Positions 6,603-7,357 of a stretch of 7,357 bases of DNA are shown here, piece by piece. Within the stretch, counting starts at the first letter, position 1, and each line of letters begins with the position of its first letter. A program made the position numbers and the translations under genes. Below the pieces are notes generated by a model that saw nothing but the letters and a program-made list of their open reading frames with translations, ran no database searches and was not told the DNA's origin. The stretch comes from Paracoccaceae bacterium (lineage in GTDB: Bacteria > Pseudomonadota > Alphaproteobacteria > Rhodobacterales > Rhodobacteraceae), in NCBI GenBank assembly GCA_015485015.1, contig WFUK01000452.1, forward strand, positions 1-7,357, given 5' to 3'.

Positions 6603-6644
6603 GCGCCAAAGGCCCCCCGCCTTTGGCGTATATTCCTTTGGCGC
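6603..6644 (+). promoter_or_regulatory. Mutually exclusive hairpins between gcvH and gcvP
   Basis: CGCCAAAGGC (6604-6613) pairs perfectly over 10 bp with GCCTTTGGCG (6619-6628) around a five-C loop. The same left arm, shifted by one base (6603-6612), pairs perfectly over 10 bp with CCTTTGGCGC (6635-6644). The two right arms are direct repeats 15 bp apart, so only one can pair at a time. No strong T run follows the first stem (it is followed by TATATTCC). Possible roles are partial termination, mRNA processing, or stabilisation of the upstream gcvTH message. Confidence 0.55.
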
Positions 6645-6663
6645 ATACCTCCGGAGCCTGCCC

Positions 6664-7357
6664 ATGCCCTTCGAGCCCACCCGCTATCTGCCTTATGATT
6701 TCGCCAACCGCCGCCATATCGGTCCCTCACCCATCGAAATGGCCGAGATGCTCAAGGTGGTCGGGGTGGAAACGCTCGACCAGCTGATCGACGAAACCGT
6801 GCCCGAAAGCATCCGGCAAGCGGGCGAGCTAAAGCTGCAAACCCCGCTAACCGAGCGCGATGTGCTGCACCATATGGAAGCGGTGATCGGCCAGAATAAA
6901 GTGCTGACCTCGCTGATTGGCCAAGGCTATCACGGCACCATGACCCCGCCGGTGATCCAGCGCAATATTCTGGAAAACCCCGCATGGTATACCGCCTATA
7001 CCCCCTACCAGCCCGAAATCGCCCAAGGGCGGCTGGAGGCGCTGCTGAATTTTCAAACCATGGTCAGCGACCTCACCGGCCTGCCCATCGCCAATGCGTC
7101 CTTGCTGGACGAAGCCACCGCCGCCGCCGAAGCTATGACCATGGCCAAGCGCGGCAGCAAATCCAAGGCCAACGCGTTTTTTGTCGATGAAAACTGCCAC
7201 CCGCAAACCATCGAGGTGATCAAAACCCGCGCCGAGCCGCTGGGGATCGAGGTGATTGTGGCCAACCCCGAAATAGACATGGACCCCGCCTCGGTATTTG
7301 GCGCGATCTTCCAATATCCCGGCACCTATGGCCGCGTGCGCGATTTCAGCCCCTGCA
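6664..7357 (+). CDS. gcvP: Glycine cleavage system P protein (glycine dehydrogenase, decarboxylating), 3'-truncated
   Basis: N-terminal 231 codons of GcvP, the PLP enzyme that decarboxylates glycine and loads the aminomethyl group onto GcvH (EC 1.4.4.2). The frame stays open to the end of the window, with no stop. The translation starts [20 protein letters not shown] and contains [74 protein letters not shown] in segments, all hallmark GcvP sequence. Most bacterial single-chain GcvP proteins are about 950 aa, so roughly a quarter is visible. The PLP-binding lysine lies in the missing C-terminal half. The ATG at 6664 follows GGAG (6653-6656) by 7 nt, which fixes the start. The 67-bp gap from gcvH is wider than the gcvT-gcvH gap and holds paired hairpins. 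Whether the gene is single-chain or split (gcvPA/gcvPB) cannot be seen; Rhodobacterales normally have the single chain. Confidence 0.96.
   Translation, partial: MPFEPTRYLPYDFANRRHIGPSPIEMAEMLKVVGVETLDQLIDETVPESIRQAGELKLQTPLTERDVLHHMEAVIGQNKVLTSLIGQGYHGTMTPPVIQRNILENPAWYTAYTPYQPEIAQGRLEALLNFQTMVSDLTGLPIANASLLDEATAAAEAMTMAKRGSKSKANAFFVDENCHPQTIEVIKTRAEPLGIEVIVANPEIDMDPASVFGAIFQYPGTYGRVRDFSPC

Noticed and set aside
6847..7314. 155-codon minus-strand frame rich in glycine and histidine
   Set aside because: It is antisense to gcvP, whose continuous frame runs through the whole stretch with strong family sequence.

Overview
The window looks like an ordinary chromosomal segment of an alphaproteobacterium, most likely a Rhodobacterales/Roseobacter-type organism. 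This is inferred from the moderately GC-rich coding sequence, the gcvT-gcvH-gcvP gene order, a TRAP-type solute-binding protein, and a decayed palindromic intergenic repeat of the kind common in alphaproteobacteria. I see no mobile element, CRISPR array, tRNA or rRNA gene. Both ends cut through genes.

Layout. (1) Positions 1-1202, plus strand: the 3' part of a TrmA/RlmD-family RNA (uracil-5-)methyltransferase whose start lies upstream of the window. (2) Positions 1203-1300: a short convergent intergenic region holding the palindromic repeat. (3) Positions 1301-4921, minus strand, read right to left: a TRAP transporter periplasmic binding protein (dctP-like), a P-loop protein resembling HPr kinase/PEP carboxykinase, a small DUF2892-type membrane protein, and a secreted TIM-barrel glycoside-hydrolase-like protein. 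(4) Positions 4922-5130: a divergent intergenic region with two adjacent dyad symmetries. (5) Positions 5131-7357, plus strand: gcvT, gcvH and the first 231 codons of gcvP. These encode the T, H and P proteins of the glycine cleavage system; gcvP runs off the window.

How the genes work together. GcvP decarboxylates glycine onto the lipoyl arm of GcvH. GcvT then releases ammonia and passes the C1 unit to tetrahydrofolate. The three genes are closely spaced and probably form one operon. In the minus-strand group only the DUF2892 and hydrolase genes are tightly linked (7 bp apart). The TRAP binding protein has no membrane-subunit genes beside it here, and its substrate cannot be told from sequence. 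No function links the HprK-like protein to its neighbours with any confidence.

The points most worth a second look are non-coding. One left arm between gcvH and gcvP can pair equally well with two alternative right arms. Dyads sit in front of gcvT where a glycine riboswitch might be expected but is not seen. A hairpin followed by a T run lies just before the HprK-like start. The most interesting protein is the HprK-like P-loop protein. I found no convincing undescribed multi-gene system.
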